Assembly: GCF_000379525.1 (NCBI RefSeq)
Contig: NZ_KB902528.1
Coordinates: forward strand, 1 to 46,650
Direction of reading: 5' to 3'
Source: Lamprocystis purpurea DSM 4197
GTDB taxonomy: Bacteria; Pseudomonadota; Gammaproteobacteria; Chromatiales; Chromatiaceae
DNA length: 46,650 nucleotides
The translations under genes and the position numbers were made by a program. This document shows positions 18,630 through 29,155 of this stretch, piece by piece (positions within the stretch are counted from its first letter, which is position 1; each line of letters starts with the position of its first letter). The notes below the pieces were generated by a model. That model did no database searches, was not told the origin of the DNA, and saw only the letters and a list, made by a program, of their open reading frames with translations.

Positions 18630-18866
18630 CCTATTGATCAAGCACACCATCATCGCACAGGAGAGCTTCGCGAATACCAGTTATTGAGCCAACGCTGGTT
18701 GGCGGCCAAGGTGTTGATGCGGAGTCGCAGCTACGTATTCCACGAAAACAAGCCGCAGATGGACCACATATTTCCCCTGGCAGGAGGTGATGAAGCGTTT
18801 GTTGAGTACAGGAAGACGAAGATGCTGGAAGCGTTGAACCAGCTATACGGCATGCAGGTTGTTTAA
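18630..18866 (+). pseudogene. DUF262/HNH nuclease remnant
   Basis: A short plus-strand frame readable from about 18630, containing LREYQLLSQRWLAAKVL and then FHENKPQMDHIFPL. The QMDHIFPL stretch resembles the HNH motif near the C-terminus of DUF262/DUF1524 (GmrSD-type) nucleases. The remainder (YRKTKMLEALNQLYGMQVV) keeps only a few more residues, and no N-terminal domain is present. It is therefore read as the leftover of a lost defence nuclease. A start codon is not obvious (TTG at 18684 only). Confidence 0.5.
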
Positions 18867-19195
18867 CGCGAGCTTGGGCTAAGGCACGGAGCCAGCGACC
18901 AAAGTGGAAAAGGGGCAGTGCGGCTTGGCAATGTCGCGCAGTCTAGTGGGTGCGAATCCCACTGACGCCCCAGTACGGGATCTTCGGACGATGCGACTCG
19001 CGATCGGTTGCGGTTGATCTCATCGGATGCAATACGATTTCGCTATTCGGCGTCCAGGGGTTTGGCAAGAGGGTGAGGGCAACAGAGCGATGGCCGCCGC
19101 CATCCGGTGCGCCGTGTTGATCTTGGAATGTGCAGATCTGGCCGGCCTTCCAGGCCGGTCAACGGACGCGCGGCGGCTTGGCCTGTTGCCGGGCG
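18867..19195. other. Non-coding gap with folded RNA-like segment
   Basis: About 330 bases without a gene. Bases 18912-18971 can fold into GGGGC (18912-18916) pairing with GCCCC (18967-18971), enclosing the hairpin GTGGG-TGCGAAT-CCCAC (18946-18962). The inner hairpin looks like a tRNA T-arm, but the whole is only 60 bases and lacks a readable anticodon arm. It might be a piece of a group II intron or a decayed tRNA. Neither is proven. Confidence 0.25.
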
Positions 19196-19384
19196 TTAGC
19201 CGCAGGTCTTCATGCCGAACAGGGTGTAGGCCGGGCACCAGCTCATGGCGGCGGTGGCCAAGGGCACGATGCCGATCCAGCCCCAGACGCCGATGGTGCC
19301 GGTGAAGGCCAGGCCGATCAGGGCGATGCCGGCGACGGCGCGAATGGCACGATCAACGGTGCCGACGTTCTTGGTGATGCTCAT
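19196..19384 (-). CDS. DUF2892 small membrane protein
   Basis: A 62-residue protein with two hydrophobic stretches (AVAGIALIGLAFTGTIGVWG and IGIVPLATAAMSWCPAYTLFG). The start MSITKNVGTVDRAIR is the usual DUF2892 (YgaP membrane domain-like) beginning. The two cysteines near the end (SWCPAYTLFGMKTCG) are a common feature. It lies 93 bp downstream of a Crp/Fnr regulator gene, and this gene pair recurs in sulfur-oxidising bacteria. Function unknown; possibly sulfur or redox related. Confidence 0.8.
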   Translation of the reverse strand: MSITKNVGTVDRAIRAVAGIALIGLAFTGTIGVWGWIGIVPLATAAMSWCPAYTLFGMKTCG

Positions 19385-19465
19385 GGTGTCGATCTCTGCA
19401 AGTTGGTGAATGATTGCCCCGTTCCCTGGGCATGGTGATCAGACTACAGGACGGTGCCGATGGTT

Positions 19466-19484
19466 TCAGTGACAAGATCACTGA
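19466..19484. promoter_or_regulatory. Candidate operator for the Crp/Fnr regulator
   Basis: A perfect inverted repeat TCAGTGA-CAAGA-TCACTGA with 7-bp arms. It includes the stop codon of the Crp/Fnr gene and lies 82 bp upstream of the DUF2892 start, a usual distance for an activator site. It is too AT-balanced to be a strong terminator. The half-site GTGA matches Crp-type recognition, although the 5-base spacer differs from the classic site. Confidence 0.4.
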
Positions 19485-20143
19485 GACCCGCGGCTGAGCC
19501 GCTGCAGACCCGGGCGATCCAAGACTTCCAGGGTCGAGCGCCCCAGCCGGACCAGGCCGGCTGATTCCAGCCGCTTCAGGTGCCGTGAGACGACCTCGCG
19601 TGCCGTGCCCAGTTCGACGGCGATTTCCTGGTGGGTGGCCGCGATCGGTGCCGGGCCGGCGCGCGCCAGCAGGAAGTCGGCCAGCCGTCGTTCGATCGGC
19701 CGAAAGGCGAGTTCCTCCATGCGGGTGATCACCTCGGCGATGCGGCTGCCCAGGTTGGCGAAGACGAAGCGCCGGAAGGCCGGTGCCTCTTCCAGGGCGC
19801 GGTCGAAGACCGGCTTGGTCAGCGTCAGGACGCGGACCGCCGTTTCGGTGAAGCCCTCGGCCGGGTAGTTCTCGCCGGAGAGGATGCAGCAGGTGGTGAG
19901 TACGCACGCGTGACCGGGCAGCACGCGGTACAGCACGGCCTCGCGGCCGCCCTCGCCGATGACCTGGATACGCACACTGCCGGACAGCACCAGCACATAG
20001 TTGTGACAGGGGGCGCCGGCATGGAACATGGGTTGGTCCGGCGGGATGTCGAGCCGCTGAGCACCGTCGATCAGGGCGCGGGTGGCCGGGTCACCAGCCG
20101 CCAGGGCGGGGAATAACGGGTGCCAGGCGCTGTCGGTCACCAC
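19478..20143 (-). CDS. Crp/Fnr family transcription regulator
   Basis: A 221-residue regulator with an N-terminal cyclic-nucleotide-binding-like barrel (NYVLVLSGSVRIQVIGEGGREAVLY near 45-70) and a C-terminal winged helix (ATHQEIAVELGTAREVVSRH). It has no N-terminal Fnr iron-sulfur cysteines. Instead it has an adjacent Cys pair in VLTTCCILSGENYPAEG, a feature of a subgroup of redox-related Crp-like proteins. The GTG at 20143 is chosen because GGGGG lies 7 bases upstream; another GTG follows directly. It starts 35 bp after the DUF349 gene ends, so the two may be co-transcribed. It probably controls the downstream DUF2892 gene through the palindrome at 19466-19484. Confidence 0.85.
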   Translation of the reverse strand: MVTDSAWHPLFPALAAGDPATRALIDGAQRLDIPPDQPMFHAGAPCHNYVLVLSGSVRIQVIGEGGREAVLYRVLPGHACVLTTCCILSGENYPAEGFTETAVRVLTLTKPVFDRALEEAPAFRRFVFANLGSRIAEVITRMEELAFRPIERRLADFLLARAGPAPIAATHQEIAVELGTAREVVSRHLKRLESAGLVRLGRSTLEVLDRPGLQRLSRGSQ

Positions 20144-20177
20144 CGTCCGACCCCCGCGATTCGCCCCCCGAAGTCCT

Positions 20178-23066
20178 TCATGCCGGCTCGGGCTCCGCCG
20201 GCCGCGCGGCCGTCGGACCGGCCTGGAGTGCCTGCGCGACCCGTTCGACCCGTGCCGCGAGATCCGCATCGCGCGGCGCCGGGCCGCACAGATACCAGGC
20301 GCGCAGCAGGTCGACCGCGCCGCGCAGGCTGTCGCCTTCGCCCTCGCTCATCCGTTCGGCGAGCCGGCCGACCTGCAGCTTGAGTCGTTCCTGGGCCAAG
20401 GCGGGGGGCGAGTCCACCCCGGCGGCGACCTCGAGTTCCAGACACAGCCGGTCCCGCCGAACCCGGTTGAGATCGGCTTGCGTCTGCAATTCGGCGAGCC
20501 GCGCCGGATCGGCCGCCGCCGCCAGGGCCGCGTGCCGGCGGGCGTCCAGTGCCGCCTGCTGGTGCCGGTCGGGCAGTTCCGGCAGGGTGGACCAGGTCGG
20601 CTCAAGGTCCGCGACCGGCGTGGCCGCGGCCGCCGGGTCGAGTACGGCCTGTTCCAGTGTCTCGCACAGCGCGGCCCGTTGGGCGAGCAGGTCCATTGCC
20701 GTGCGTTGCGCCGCCGCCTCGATCTCGGCACGGCGTTGGGCGATCTGGTCGCGCACCTGCTGCCAGCGGCGATTGACGGCCGCGGCGGCCTGGCGCGGCA
20801 GCGGGGCGGATTCCCCGTCGCGCCAGCGTTGTTCGAAGTCGCGCAGCCCCGCCGCCAACCGACGCGGGTCGTCCTCGGCCGCCGCGAATGCAAGGGCCTC
20901 CGCACAGAGCGCCTCGCGGGCGGTCAGGTTCTCCGCCAGCTCGCTGCGTTGCGCCTGATGCTGGGCTGAACGGCGCTCGAAGACCGCATCGCAGGCCGCG
21001 CGGAACTCCTGCCACAGGCGATTCTCATCGCGTTGGCGGGCCGGGACCGTGGTCTGCCACTGGCGCTGGATGGTCTTGGTCTCCTCGATGGCCGTGTCCA
21101 GATCGGCGAGCGCTGCCAACTCCTGCACGCGCTTGATCAGACCCTGCTTGAACGTCTGATTGCGTTCCCGTTCCTCCTCGATGCGCTGGTCCAGCGTCCT
21201 GATGGCGCGATGGAAGCGGCGCTCCAGCCGGTGCCGCGCGCGCGGCTCGCAGGGGCCGATCAGCGACCAGGCCTGACGCAGTTCGCGCTCCGCGTGCAGG
21301 ACGCGCTTCCAGTCCACGCGCTCCCAGTCGACTTGGGCGAGGAAGTCATCGAGCTGTTGGCAGACCTGTTCGCGCGCGGCCCGATTGGCTGCCTGCTCCG
21401 CCGCCTGGGCCTCGAGTACGGGACGCACGCGCGCGTGCACTGCGGTGCTGGCCTCCTGGAAGCGCTCCCATAAGGTCTGGTTTCCCGGTGAGCCGGACTG
21501 ATCCAGCTCTTTCCAGTCCGTTTGCAGGACGTGCAGCCGTTCGGCCACGGCGTCCAGCGGCAGATCCTGGTCACGCAGCGCGAGCATGGCCGCGCACAGG
21601 GCCTCGCGGTGCTGATCCGCGCCCCAGCGGCGCCAGTGTTGCAGGTCGCGGACCCGCGGGCTCAGTGCCCGCAGGCGCGCGGCTGATGCCGCGGTGGCCT
21701 CCTTGGGCAGGCCGCTGGACTGGATGAGGTCCAATGCGGCTTGCAGGCTTTGGTGCAGGGGATCGGCTTTCTTCAGTTCGCCGGCCTCGATCAGGGCCTC
21801 GAGTGCGTCGATGCGGGCGGGAAATTCAGCCAGGCGTTGGCGCGCTTGGCGCTGCTGGGTCTGGAGCCGGTTCTCCAGGCGGCTCGCCAGGTCATTGAAA
21901 GCGGACGTTTCGGCGGCGGCCAGGTCAACGGGCAGCCCCTCGCACAGGGCGCGGCCTTGCTCGATCAGGGTGCGGGTTTGGACCAGGTCGAGCAGCCTGC
22001 TGTCCTGCATGAGGCGCTCGGCCTTGGCAAGGGTGCCGCGCAGTCGCTCGCGCTGCTTGTTCAGTCGCAGTAGCGACTGTTCGATCACTTCGGCGGCCTG
22101 CAGTTGTTGGTTGAACCGCCGGTCGAATCCCGCCTGCTCGCCGTCGGGCAGGGCCTCCAGACTCGCCCAGGCGACCGTCAGCCGTTCCCGCGCCGCGCCG
22201 ATCTGGTCATCGGCGGCGAGCGCCGCGAGCTGTGCTGCCTCGGCAATCAGTGCCTCGCGCTCGACGCGCAGCGCGACCCGCGCCTCCTGTGCCGCGAGCT
22301 GGGCGGCGTTGGCGGCGCGGTAGTTGTCGAAGGCCGTGATGAAGCGCTCACGGGCGGCGGTATAACGGGCGCCGTCGGCGGGGTCCGCCTGGGGCGCGAT
22401 CTCGGCCCACTGGCGATCCAGGTGCTCCAGCAGGGCGCGGTCCGCCGTCCACTGCTGCAGGTGACCCAGCCGTTCGGCTCGCTCGCACAGGTCGGTGCAT
22501 AAGGCGTGGATTCGCTTGGGTTCCTCCTCGCGTGCGGTGATCCGGCGGAGTTTCTCACGGGCCGTGCGGTACACCGCCTTGTCCTTCTTGCCGATGGCTC
22601 GCGCCACCTGTTCCAGCGCCTGCCGGTCCTCGAGCCGGGCGACGGCCGCGCCGCGATTACCGGCCGCGGTGTCGCGCAGGGCGCAGTCCGCGAGCACACC
22701 CGGCGTACCGACCCGGTCGATGGCGGCGCGCCGCACCTCGGGCTCCTTCCCGTCACGGGCCAGATGCTCCAGGAGCCGCGGGTCCGCAACCAGGGCAACA
22801 TCCGCGAGCCGGTCGGCCAGTGACAACTCGGCCTGATCGGCGCCGCTCAACAGGTTGCGGTAACGCACCGCGGCGAGTTCACGCACGCCGACGTCGTCGT
22901 CCTGGGCGAGAATGTCGCGCAGATGCTGGAGGCTCGTCAGGCGCCGGACCGCGTCGAGGCGAACGGCGCGGTCGCCATGGCCGCGCGCAAGCTCCAGGAG
23001 ATCTTCCGGGCTCGTCTTTTTTTCCGCAGCCGGGCGGTGTTTTTTCAGAAAGCGATCGAAAAACAT
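20178..23066 (-). CDS. DUF349 domain protein, 962 residues
   Basis: A long, charged, mostly helical cytoplasmic protein with no membrane segment. The first ~170 residues look like HEAT-type repeats (AVRLDAVRRLTSLQHLRDIL, EVRRAAIDRVGTPGVLADCA). Several DUF349 units follow, with recurring patterns such as LWERFQEASTAVHARVRP, RLWQEFRAACDAVFERRSA and long coiled-coil stretches rich in Gln, Arg and Glu. Function is unknown. The ATG at 23066 is used; a TTG two codons earlier is in frame. It is transcribed ahead of the Crp/Fnr gene. Confidence 0.8.
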   Translation of the reverse strand: MFFDRFLKKHRPAAEKKTSPEDLLELARGHGDRAVRLDAVRRLTSLQHLRDILAQDDDVGVRELAAVRYRNLLSGADQAELSLADRLADVALVADPRLLEHLARDGKEPEVRRAAIDRVGTPGVLADCALRDTAAGNRGAAVARLEDRQALEQVARAIGKKDKAVYRTAREKLRRITAREEEPKRIHALCTDLCERAERLGHLQQWTADRALLEHLDRQWAEIAPQADPADGARYTAARERFITAFDNYRAANAAQLAAQEARVALRVEREALIAEAAQLAALAADDQIGAARERLTVAWASLEALPDGEQAGFDRRFNQQLQAAEVIEQSLLRLNKQRERLRGTLAKAERLMQDSRLLDLVQTRTLIEQGRALCEGLPVDLAAAETSAFNDLASRLENRLQTQQRQARQRLAEFPARIDALEALIEAGELKKADPLHQSLQAALDLIQSSGLPKEATAASAARLRALSPRVRDLQHWRRWGADQHREALCAAMLALRDQDLPLDAVAERLHVLQTDWKELDQSGSPGNQTLWERFQEASTAVHARVRPVLEAQAAEQAANRAAREQVCQQLDDFLAQVDWERVDWKRVLHAERELRQAWSLIGPCEPRARHRLERRFHRAIRTLDQRIEEERERNQTFKQGLIKRVQELAALADLDTAIEETKTIQRQWQTTVPARQRDENRLWQEFRAACDAVFERRSAQHQAQRSELAENLTAREALCAEALAFAAAEDDPRRLAAGLRDFEQRWRDGESAPLPRQAAAAVNRRWQQVRDQIAQRRAEIEAAAQRTAMDLLAQRAALCETLEQAVLDPAAAATPVADLEPTWSTLPELPDRHQQAALDARRHAALAAAADPARLAELQTQADLNRVRRDRLCLELEVAAGVDSPPALAQERLKLQVGRLAERMSEGEGDSLRGAVDLLRAWYLCGPAPRDADLAARVERVAQALQAGPTAARPAEPEPA

Positions 23067-23225
23067 CAGCAATCAATCCGCGTGTCTTCCCGTGGCCGGT
23101 CATTGTACCCGAGCGGCCACACGGCGTTAGGATTACCCACGCGAAAATGGGCGGGATCGAGTGGGTTTCGCAGGATTTGCAGGTGAAGTCGTTGCCAGGT
23201 AGCATTCTCCGATCGTGTTGATCCG

Positions 23226-26200
23226 ATGATGTTGTCCGCACCCGCGCGGGCGACTCTGCACTGGTACCCCGCCATGACCGCTGCCCCGTCGTCGGCGCGC
23301 GCGACCCGGTCCGTGCGACGCCTGTGGCTCGCCGGGTCGGTTTTGGTGGTGGGCCTGGCGCTTGGGGTTGCCGCCACCCTGTTTCATCGATCGCAGATGC
23401 AGCATCTGCGCGCAGCGGTCGATCGTGACCTCGCCACCATCGGCGGCTTGACCGCCCAGCGGATCGTCGCCTGGCGTGCCGAGCGTCTTGCCGACGCCGG
23501 GGTACTGACGGACAGCCTGCTCCTGAGCGACGCGATTGCCCGCTGGCGTGTCGCGCCGGATGAGACCGTCGCTGAATCGCTGCTCACCCACTTGCGGGCG
23601 CTGCAGCGGCGCTATGGCTATCAGGATGTGGTGCTGTTGGACCCGGATGGACGGGTCGCGCTGAACCTGACCGGTGCCGACTGCTCAGACCCGGGTGAGG
23701 AAACCGCCGCGCTGGGGTTGGCGCTGCGGATTCGGCAGCCGGTGCTGACCGACCTGCACACCAGTCCAGCCTGTCCATTCCCTCATTTGAGTGTCATCGC
23801 CCCCGTGTTCGAGGCGGTGTTCGGGGATGCGGACCGGGACGCCCGGCCGCTCGGCGCGATCGAGTTGCGCATCGATGCCCGCGAGTCACTTTATCCGCTG
23901 CTGAGTGGTTGGCCGACCCCCAGTGTCAGTGCGGAAAGCCTGCTGGTCCGCCGCGACGGCGACGACGTGCTGGCCCTGAGTCCTTTTCGGCATCAGGCCG
24001 GCGCCGCGCTCGTGCGGCGCGCACCGCTCAGTCATACCGAGTTACCGGCGGTCAGGGCAGTGAGCGGGGCGACGGGCGCCTTGGAGGGTCGGGATTACCG
24101 GGGGGTCGAGGTCGTCGCGGCAGTCCGACCGGTGCCGGAGTCGACCTGGTTTCTGATCTCCAAGATGGACAGTGCCGAGGCCTTCGCCGCCGGCCGACAG
24201 CGTGTGAATCTCACCCTGACCCTGCTGCTGAGCGGGCTGGGCGCCCTCATTCTGATCGCTTTGGGACTCCGGCAGCGTCAGGAGAAAGCGCGTTATCGCG
24301 CTGCCGCACGCGCATCATCGGCCGAGATCGCGTTCCGCCGCACACGCGAACAGGAGATCGAGCGTCTCAGTCGCCTCTATGCAGCACTCGGCCAGGTGAA
24401 TCAAACCCTGTTGCGCAGCACGACGCGCGATCAGCTCTTTTCATCGATCTGTTCGATCCTGGTCGATACCAGTCGGTTCGCCATGGCCTGGATCGGCTGG
24501 GTCGATGCGCAGACGCACCGGATTGTGCCGGTGGCGTCCTCCGGTGATGACACGGGTTATCTGGACAGTATCGTCGTGTATGCGGATGATCGCCTGGAAG
24601 GCCGGGGCCCGACCGGCACGGCGACGCGCGAGGATCGCGTCATTGTCTGTGCGGATTTCCTCTCCAATTCGAGCACCCTGCCCTGGCAGCAGGCGGGGCA
24701 GCGGGCGGGTTGGGCGGCCTCGGTCAGCCTGCCGATCCACTCCGCCGGCCGGGTCGGCGGCGCCCTGACCCTGTATGCGCGACAGCCGGGCCTGTTTGGT
24801 GACGAGGAGGTCGCCTTGCTGGAGCAGGCCGCCGCGAATCTGTCGTTCGCGCTGGATGCACTCGATCGGGAGCAGCAGCGCCGGCAGGCCGAACAGGAAC
24901 TGCAAGAGGCCTCCGACCGCTATACCCGGATGCTCGACACGACGAGCGATGGGTTCTGGCTGGTCGATATCGCCTCGGGACAACTCCTGGATGTCAATGC
25001 GGCGGCGGTGCGGATGAGCGGCTACTCACGTGATGAACTGCTCGCCATGCGCATTACCGACCTGGACCTCACGCATGACTCCGCTGCTGTGGACACGCAT
25101 AACGCGCATATCTTTGTACAGGGTTTCGATCGCTTCGAGACGCAGCACCGCACCCGTGACGGCCGCATCATCGATGTGGAGGTCAGCACCATGCCCGATG
25201 CGCAGTCCCGAACCTTCCTGGCCTTCCTGCGCGACATCACACAGCCCAAGCAGGCGGAGCGTGAGATTCGCTCACTCAATACCGAGCTGGAGACCCGGGT
25301 CGCTCAGCGGACCGCCGAGCTGGGCGCGACCAACGAGGAATTGCGCGCGATTTTCGATTCGGCGAGCGTGGGCATCGTGCTGACGCGTGATCGCATGATC
25401 ATCCGCTGCAACCGCAGGCTGGAAGAGATCTTTGGTTGTGCATCAGGCGCGCTCGATGGGTCGCCGACCCGCATCTGGTATCCGGATGAGGCGAGCTATA
25501 TCGCGGTTGGCAAGGAGATTTACGGGCAGTTGGCGCATGGGGAAATGCACATTCAGGAGGTCCGGTTCGTCAAGCAGGACGGTACCCTGTTCTGGGCACG
25601 GTTGCGGGGTCGCAAACTCGATCACGACGCCGCCGGGACGAGTGCGTTGGCGATCATTGAAGACATCACCGCCGAACGCGACGCCTATGAGCGCCTGCGT
25701 CAAGCCAAGGAAGCCGCGGAAGTGGCGACGCGTGCCAAGTCCCAGTTCCTGGCCAATATGAGTCATGAAATCCGCACGCCGATGAACGCCATCATCGGAT
25801 TGACGCATCTGTTACTCACCATGGACCCCAATCCCGCCCATCGGGAAAAGCTGGGCAAAATCACCCATGCATCCCGGCACCTGTTGCAGATCATCGACGA
25901 CATTTTGGATCTTGCCAAGATCGAAGAGCAGCGGCTGGTCCTGGAAGAGACCGCGGTCGATCTGGAGGCCGTGATCCGGCACGTCTGCGCACTGGTTGGC
26001 GAGAAAGCCTTCGCCCGCCGGTTGGAACTGGTCGTGGATTTGGACCCGGCCGTGGCCGGGGCGCCACCGCTGTGCGGCGATCCGACCCGCCTGGCCCAGG
26101 TGCTGCTGAACTTCCTGGGGAATGCGGTCAAATTCACCGAGCGGGGCGCGATCCAGTTGCGGGTGCGGATGATGGAAGATGGCCCCACGGATTGCGTGTT

Positions 26201-28046
26201 CCGCTTCGAGGTCCAGGATACGGGCATCGGTATCGCCCCCGAACATCTTGATCGACTATTCGAGGCGTTCGAGCAGGCCGACACGTCCATCACGCGCCGT
26301 TTCGGCGGTACCGGCCTGGGTCTGACCATCAACCGTCGACTGGCCCGCTTGATGGGCGGCGAGGCGGGCGTCGACAGCCAGCTCGGCGTGGGCAGCACCT
26401 TCTGGTTCACCGCCCGGCTCGGCAAGATGACCGGGGCGATCCATCATCCGCGGCGTCCAGTCGCGCTGCGGGGCTGGCGGGCGTTGGTGGTGGATGACCA
26501 GGCCGAGGCGCGGGAGGTGTTGGCCGCCATCCTGTCCGCCTGGGGGGTGGAGGTGACGGCCGTGGACTCCGGTGAGGCCGCGCTCGAGCAAATCGCGGGT
26601 GACACGGCACACTATGACCTGATTCTGCTGGACTGGCGGATGCCGGGACTGGACGGCATCGAGACCGCGCGGCGCATCACCAGCCCGCCGCTGGACCGCC
26701 TGCCCATCTCGCTGCTGCTGGTCACGGCGTATGACGATGCGAACCTGCGCGACAGCGCACGGGAGGCCGGTTTCGCGTCCGTACTGATCAAGCCGGTCAC
26801 GCCGTCCGATCTGCATGACGCGCTGAGCCGGATCCTCGCGGGGACCGCACCGGTCGAGCCCCCAATGAGTCTGACGCGCTCCGCCGCCGCGGCCTTGTCC
26901 GCGATCCACCGCGGGACCCCGGTGCTCCTGGCCGAAGACGACCTGATCAACCAGGAGGTGGGTCGGGAATTGCTGCGGGCCGTCGGCCTGGAGGTGGCGA
27001 TCGCCAACAACGGCGCCGAGGCGCTCGCCATGGTTCAGCGCGGAACCTATGCCCTGATCCTGATGGATATGCAGATGCCGCAGATGGACGGTCTGACGGC
27101 GACGCGGGCGATTCGGGCTTTGCCGGCCGGGCAGACACTGCCGATCCTGGCCATGACCGCCAACGCCTTCGCCGAGGACCGCGAGCGTTGCCTGGCGGCG
27201 GGCATGAACGACTTTATCGCCAAACCGGTCGATCCGGCCACGCTCTACGCGACCCTGCTGAACTGGTTGTCGCCGACGCCGCAGGGAGCGGCGCGCATTC
27301 TGTCCCTGGACACTGATGGATCGGATGAAGGTGCGCAACCATCCGCTGAGCGGCACGCGGCAGGCGAATCGGCGCCTGACAGCGCCGTGGACACGCCTGT
27401 CAATGAACCCGCGGCGGCGAGCGCGGTCACCCTGACCACTGGTCCGGTCGGGGTGCTCGATCTCACGCGCGGACGCGGTAACTTCGGCGATGTCAGTGTC
27501 TATCATCGGTTGTTGCGGCGGTTCGCCGAGTCGTACCGCACGGCGGGTCATGAGTTGCGGGACCTGATTGCGCACGGCGAATTGAGCGCCGGTGCCGGTC
27601 TGGCCCACAAGCTGAAGGGTGCCGCGGGGACCCTGGCGCTGAGCGAGGTGGCGCGCCGCGCCGCGGTGATCGAGCAGGACCTCAAGTCGGAGCGCGCGTC
27701 CACGCAGCATTGGGCCGGGCTTCAGGACGCGCTCGACGCCGCGGTTGACGCGATCGGGCGGGTCGCCGGTGAACCGGCCGAGGTCGCCGCCCCGAGCCCC
27801 GCCTTCATCGATGTCGATGCGGTCAGTCGATTGATGCAGGCCGTGTTGCGCGCGCTCGATGCCGACAACCCGGATCCGGCCGAGGCCAGTCTCGCCGCAT
27901 TGGACCAGGCGCTGCCGGGCGATCCGCTGCGCGGCGTGCGCGCGTGCGTCGACGCATTCGACTTCCGCGCCGCGGAGGCGGAGGTGCTGCGGGTGGCGCA
28001 CGAACTGGGGATTCCTCTTGATAACGGATTAACGGATCGGAAATAA
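23226..28046 (+). CDS. Hybrid sensor histidine kinase (GAF-PAS-PAS-HK-REC-REC-HPt)
   Basis: A 1606-residue membrane phosphorelay kinase. In order: TM helix about 33-53; a periplasmic sensor domain of about 270 residues, probably Cache-like; TM helix about 327-347; GAF (378-545); PAS (565-690); PAS (701-820); HisKA with SHEIRTPMN and phospho-His 847; an HATPase with [18 protein letters not shown] and RFGGTGLGL; receiver 1 with Asp 1136 (LLDWRMPG); receiver 2 with Asp 1281 ([11 protein letters not shown]); and an HPt domain with His 1461 ([10 protein letters not shown]). All phosphotransfer residues are present. The ATG at 23226 or one at 23274 could be the start; neither has a clear ribosome binding site. 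An RpfG-like response regulator gene follows 89 bp later and is the probable output. Confidence 0.93.
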   Translation: MMLSAPARATLHWYPAMTAAPSSARATRSVRRLWLAGSVLVVGLALGVAATLFHRSQMQHLRAAVDRDLATIGGLTAQRIVAWRAERLADAGVLTDSLLLSDAIARWRVAPDETVAESLLTHLRALQRRYGYQDVVLLDPDGRVALNLTGADCSDPGEETAALGLALRIRQPVLTDLHTSPACPFPHLSVIAPVFEAVFGDADRDARPLGAIELRIDARESLYPLLSGWPTPSVSAESLLVRRDGDDVLALSPFRHQAGAALVRRAPLSHTELPAVRAVSGATGALEGRDYRGVEVVAAVRPVPESTWFLISKMDSAEAFAAGRQRVNLTLTLLLSGLGALILIALGLRQRQEKARYRAAARASSAEIAFRRTREQEIERLSRLYAALGQVNQTLLRSTTRDQLFSSICSILVDTSRFAMAWIGWVDAQTHRIVPVASSGDDTGYLDSIVVYADDRLEGRGPTGTATREDRVIVCADFLSNSSTLPWQQAGQRAGWAASVSLPIHSAGRVGGALTLYARQPGLFGDEEVALLEQAAANLSFALDALDREQQRRQAEQELQEASDRYTRMLDTTSDGFWLVDIASGQLLDVNAAAVRMSGYSRDELLAMRITDLDLTHDSAAVDTHNAHIFVQGFDRFETQHRTRDGRIIDVEVSTMPDAQSRTFLAFLRDITQPKQAEREIRSLNTELETRVAQRTAELGATNEELRAIFDSASVGIVLTRDRMIIRCNRRLEEIFGCASGALDGSPTRIWYPDEASYIAVGKEIYGQLAHGEMHIQEVRFVKQDGTLFWARLRGRKLDHDAAGTSALAIIEDITAERDAYERLRQAKEAAEVATRAKSQFLANMSHEIRTPMNAIIGLTHLLLTMDPNPAHREKLGKITHASRHLLQIIDDILDLAKIEEQRLVLEETAVDLEAVIRHVCALVGEKAFARRLELVVDLDPAVAGAPPLCGDPTRLAQVLLNFLGNAVKFTERGAIQLRVRMMEDGPTDCVFRFEVQDTGIGIAPEHLDRLFEAFEQADTSITRRFGGTGLGLTINRRLARLMGGEAGVDSQLGVGSTFWFTARLGKMTGAIHHPRRPVALRGWRALVVDDQAEAREVLAAILSAWGVEVTAVDSGEAALEQIAGDTAHYDLILLDWRMPGLDGIETARRITSPPLDRLPISLLLVTAYDDANLRDSAREAGFASVLIKPVTPSDLHDALSRILAGTAPVEPPMSLTRSAAAALSAIHRGTPVLLAEDDLINQEVGRELLRAVGLEVAIANNGAEALAMVQRGTYALILMDMQMPQMDGLTATRAIRALPAGQTLPILAMTANAFAEDRERCLAAGMNDFIAKPVDPATLYATLLNWLSPTPQGAARILSLDTDGSDEGAQPSAERHAAGESAPDSAVDTPVNEPAAASAVTLTTGPVGVLDLTRGRGNFGDVSVYHRLLRRFAESYRTAGHELRDLIAHGELSAGAGLAHKLKGAAGTLALSEVARRAAVIEQDLKSERASTQHWAGLQDALDAAVDAIGRVAGEPAEVAAPSPAFIDVDAVSRLMQAVLRALDADNPDPAEASLAALDQALPGDPLRGVRACVDAFDFRAAEAEVLRVAHELGIPLDNGLTDRK

Positions 28047-28135
28047 ACTAAACAACGACCGAGACGCACAAATGTTCCTCAATAGACTTGTTTCGCTTAT
28101 TAGTGAACGATTGCTCAATCCACTGGAGCGTCAGT

Positions 28136-29155
28136 ATGTCGATTAGACCCATCCTCTGCGTGGATGACGAGCCCGCCAATCTGGCCTTATTGCGAGAGAC
28201 TCTGAAAGACACCTATACGCTGGTGTTTGCACGCAGCGGAGCGGATAGCCTCGCGGCGGTTGCGAAACACCAGCCCGCGCTGATCCTGCTCGATGTGCAG
28301 TTGCCGGATATCGACGGCTATACCGTATGCCGGCAGCTCAAGGCGAAGGCCGAGACCGCGGACATCCCGGTGATCTTCGTCACGGGTCAGGCGCGGGAGG
28401 TCGATGAACAGGCTGGTTTCGATGCCGGCGGCATTGATTACATCACGAAGCCGGTACGCCCGTCGATCGTCAAGGCGCGGGTCCGGGCACACCTTTCACT
28501 GGTTCACACGAGTCGACTCGAAGAAGCGTATCGCGATGCCGTCTATATGCTCGGTGCCGCCGGCCATTTCAATGATTCCGATACGGGCGTGCACATTTGG
28601 CGAATGGCTGCCTATAGCCGCGCGCTGGCCAAGGCCGCAGGTTGGGAGCCGGAACGCTGTGCCCTGCTGGAGCTGGCCGCGCCAATGCACGATACAGGAA
28701 AAATCGGTATTCCCGCGGCGATTCTGAAGAAGCCGGGAAAACTGGATGCCGGCGAATGGGACATCATGAGAACCCACACCCTCATCGGTCACCAGATCCT
28801 GAGTCGCAGCCACGCACCGGTTTTTCAATTGGCCGCCGAGGTGGCGCTAGGTCACCACGAACGCTGGGACGGCGGTGGTTATCCGCAGGGCCTGATCGGC
28901 AGTGAGACTCCCGAGTCGGCCCGTATCGTCGCCCTGGCGGACGTCTTCGATGCCTTGTCGATGAAGCGTGCCTACAAGGACAGTTGGTCGATCGACCAGA
29001 TCGTGGAAAATCTGACAGCAGGCGCCGGGCATCATTTCGACCCGCGGTTGGCGCGCCTGTTCATTGCCATCCTGCCGGAAATCCTCAGCCTCAGGAACCA
29101 ATGGGAGGCACGGGACGGCGACGTCCTCGCCTGGTCCCAACACCTGCCCGTCTGA
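28136..29155 (+). CDS. Response regulator with HD-GYP domain (RpfG type)
   Basis: A 339-residue response regulator predicted to degrade cyclic di-GMP. The N-terminal receiver has the phospho-Asp in ILLDVQLPDIDGY and the conserved Lys in ITKPV. The output domain has the HD pair in APMHDTGKIGIP, then GHHERWDGGGYP, the GYP signature, so it should be active. The ATG at 28136 is preferred because GGAG lies 7 bases upstream; the frame opens 48 bases earlier without family likeness. It follows the hybrid kinase gene in the same direction, so the kinase probably phosphorylates it. Confidence 0.93.
   Translation: MSIRPILCVDDEPANLALLRETLKDTYTLVFARSGADSLAAVAKHQPALILLDVQLPDIDGYTVCRQLKAKAETADIPVIFVTGQAREVDEQAGFDAGGIDYITKPVRPSIVKARVRAHLSLVHTSRLEEAYRDAVYMLGAAGHFNDSDTGVHIWRMAAYSRALAKAAGWEPERCALLELAAPMHDTGKIGIPAAILKKPGKLDAGEWDIMRTHTLIGHQILSRSHAPVFQLAAEVALGHHERWDGGGYPQGLIGSETPESARIVALADVFDALSMKRAYKDSWSIDQIVENLTAGAGHHFDPRLARLFIAILPEILSLRNQWEARDGDVLAWSQHLPV

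Noticed and set aside
18912-18971. A tRNA gene
   Set aside because: It has a T-arm-like hairpin and closing stem but only 60 bases, no anticodon arm and a non-standard T-loop (TGCGAAT).
26256-28001. A 581-codon frame opposite the hybrid kinase
   Set aside because: The plus strand carries receiver and HPt domains with all motifs; the antisense translation is Arg/Gln/His-rich with no family likeness.
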